From Embleya sp042956465 (GTDB lineage: Bacteria > Actinomycetota > Actinomycetes > Streptomycetales > Streptomycetaceae): 64,000 nucleotides of DNA. The stretch lies in the NCBI RefSeq assembly GCF_042956465.1, contig NZ_JBIBGL010000001.1, positions 682,001 to 746,000 on the forward strand, read 5' to 3'. Numbering within the stretch: the first letter of the stretch is position 1; each line of letters begins with the position of its first letter. The position numbers and the translations under genes were made by a program. The notes under the pieces were generated by a model that was not told the origin of the DNA, searched no databases, and was given only the letters and a program-made list of their open reading frames with translations. Shown here one piece after another: positions 63,231-64,000 of this stretch.

Positions 63231-64000
63231 ATGAACCTTCTCGCCCCCGCCCCGACCGGTGAGCACCTGCTTCGCGAGTTGGAGCAGGTCGTCGCCGTCG
63301 AGCTGGACCGCCACCTCTCGGTGGCCAAGGAGTGGTTCCCGCACGAGTACGTGCCGTGGAGCGCCGGTCGCGACTTCGACGGCGTGCTCGGCGGTGAGGC
63401 GTGGAGCCCGGAGGAGTCCGGCCTCACCGACGTCGGCCGGATAGCGCTGACGCTGAACCTGCTGACCGAGGACAACCTGCCCAGCTACCACTACGAGATC
63501 GCGGCGATGTTCGGCCGCGACGGCGCGTGGGGCACCTGGGTGCACCGCTGGACCGCGGAGGAGGGCCGGCACGGCATCGCGATCCGCGACTACCTGATGG
63601 CCGCCCGCGCGGTGGACCCGGTCGCGCTGGAGCGCTCGCGGATGGAACACATGGAGGCCGGCTATCAGGGCGACCACATGGACAATCCGCTGCACGTGAT
63701 CGCCTACGTGACCTTCCAGGAGCTGGCCACCCGGGTCTCGCACCGCAACTCGGGCCGCACGTGTGGCGACCCGATCGCCGAGCAGCTGCTCGCGAAGGTG
63801 GCCACGGACGAGAACCTGCACATGGTCTTCTACCGCAACCTGCTCAAGGCGGCCTTCGAGATCGCCCCGGACCAGGCGATGCGCGCGGTCACCGAGATGG
63901 TCACCGACTTCCGGATGCCCGGGCACGGGATCAGCGGCTTCGAGCGCGCGGCGGCCAAGCTCGCGGTGGGCGGCGTGTACAACCTGCCGATCCACCAGAA
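63231..64000 (+). CDS. Acyl-ACP desaturase (3' end missing)
   Basis: At least 256 residues; the frame runs off the window. Di-iron enzyme that introduces a double bond into acyl chains on acyl carrier protein. Iron ligands are visible: Glu in LLTEDNLPSYHYE, WTAEEGRHG (first ExxH) and VATDENLHMVFYRN (second ExxH). WGTWVHRWTAEEGRH is characteristic of the bacterial stearoyl-ACP desaturase (DesA) family. The ATG has GGAG five bases upstream. Two palindromes lie in the 217-bp gap after cutS. Confidence 0.92.
   Translation, partial: MNLLAPAPTGEHLLRELEQVVAVELDRHLSVAKEWFPHEYVPWSAGRDFDGVLGGEAWSPEESGLTDVGRIALTLNLLTEDNLPSYHYEIAAMFGRDGAWGTWVHRWTAEEGRHGIAIRDYLMAARAVDPVALERSRMEHMEAGYQGDHMDNPLHVIAYVTFQELATRVSHRNSGRTCGDPIAEQLLAKVATDENLHMVFYRNLLKAAFEIAPDQAMRAVTEMVTDFRMPGHGISGFERAAAKLAVGGVYNLPIHQ

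Overview
The window is about 70% GC, genes are densely packed with many GTG and several TTG starts, and Shine-Dalgarno sequences are purine-rich. Gene content and order match the chromosomal core of a streptomycete-family actinomycete (Streptomyces, Kitasatospora, Embleya or a close relative). From memory, the order follows the S. coelicolor SCO5812-SCO5863 neighbourhood: rnhB, recQ, whiH, hrdB, a serine protease, parE, parC, sepH, ferrochelatase, inositol phosphatase and cutRS. I see no insertion sequence, prophage, CRISPR array, tRNA or rRNA. This is an ordinary core region with some locally unusual proteins and regulatory sites, not a mobile island.

Layout. 1-8162 (mostly +): the end of an HxlR regulator, an M48-like membrane protein without its catalytic Glu, ribonuclease HII with a basic tail, a DUF2510 membrane protein, a DEDD exonuclease-TerB-BRCT-TerD fusion and small proteins of unknown function. 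8176-11184 (-): an unknown protein and a RecQ helicase ending in a phosphoribosyltransferase-like segment. 11377-17125: aldo/keto reductase, DUF4192, glycogen-debranching-type protein, a NrtR-like NUDIX regulator with a 21-bp palindrome at its promoter, and a hemerythrin-like protein. 17315-24246 (+): ABC transporter pair, WhiH-type sporulation regulator, PAS-GAF-PP2C phosphatase and the principal sigma factor HrdB. 24433-34619: secreted trypsin-like protease, DUF7455, ParE, DUF485 plus acetate-type symporter, a ferredoxin-like protein, a small HD alarmone-hydrolase-like protein and ParC. 34870-41923: DUF2630, an M16 protease pair, a CtpE-like P-type ATPase, a DUF4267-like protein and a lipoprotein. 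42021-53118: acyl-CoA synthetase, DUF1537 kinase facing PsuG, VOC proteins, a Pat-type GNAT/acyl-CoA ligase fusion, DUF5998 plus a type I phosphodiesterase, and the 29-residue DLW-39 protein. 53229-64000: mercaptopyruvate sulfurtransferase, SepH, a membrane protein, a sugar-lactone oxidase, coproporphyrin ferrochelatase, inositol phosphatase, a 57-residue protein, CutR/CutS and the start of an acyl-ACP desaturase.

Co-working sets. ParE and ParC are the two subunits of the chromosome-segregating topoisomerase. WhiH and SepH both act in sporulation or septation. The M16 genes overlap by 4 bp and look like a catalytic/non-catalytic heterodimer. DUF485 and the symporter overlap by 4 bp, as do the two ABC genes and the DUF5998/phosphodiesterase pair. 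CutR and CutS are 8 bp apart. Most convergent gene ends carry a strong perfect-stem hairpin.

Most notable: the degraded exonuclease of the TerD fusion, the RecQ-phosphoribosyltransferase fusion, a CutS homologue with no cysteine and a long Pro/Ala-rich head behind an 11-bp-phased direct repeat, the NrtR-type palindrome, a PP2C phosphatase between whiH and hrdB, and a 54-nt two-part hairpin in a 600-nt gene-free stretch.
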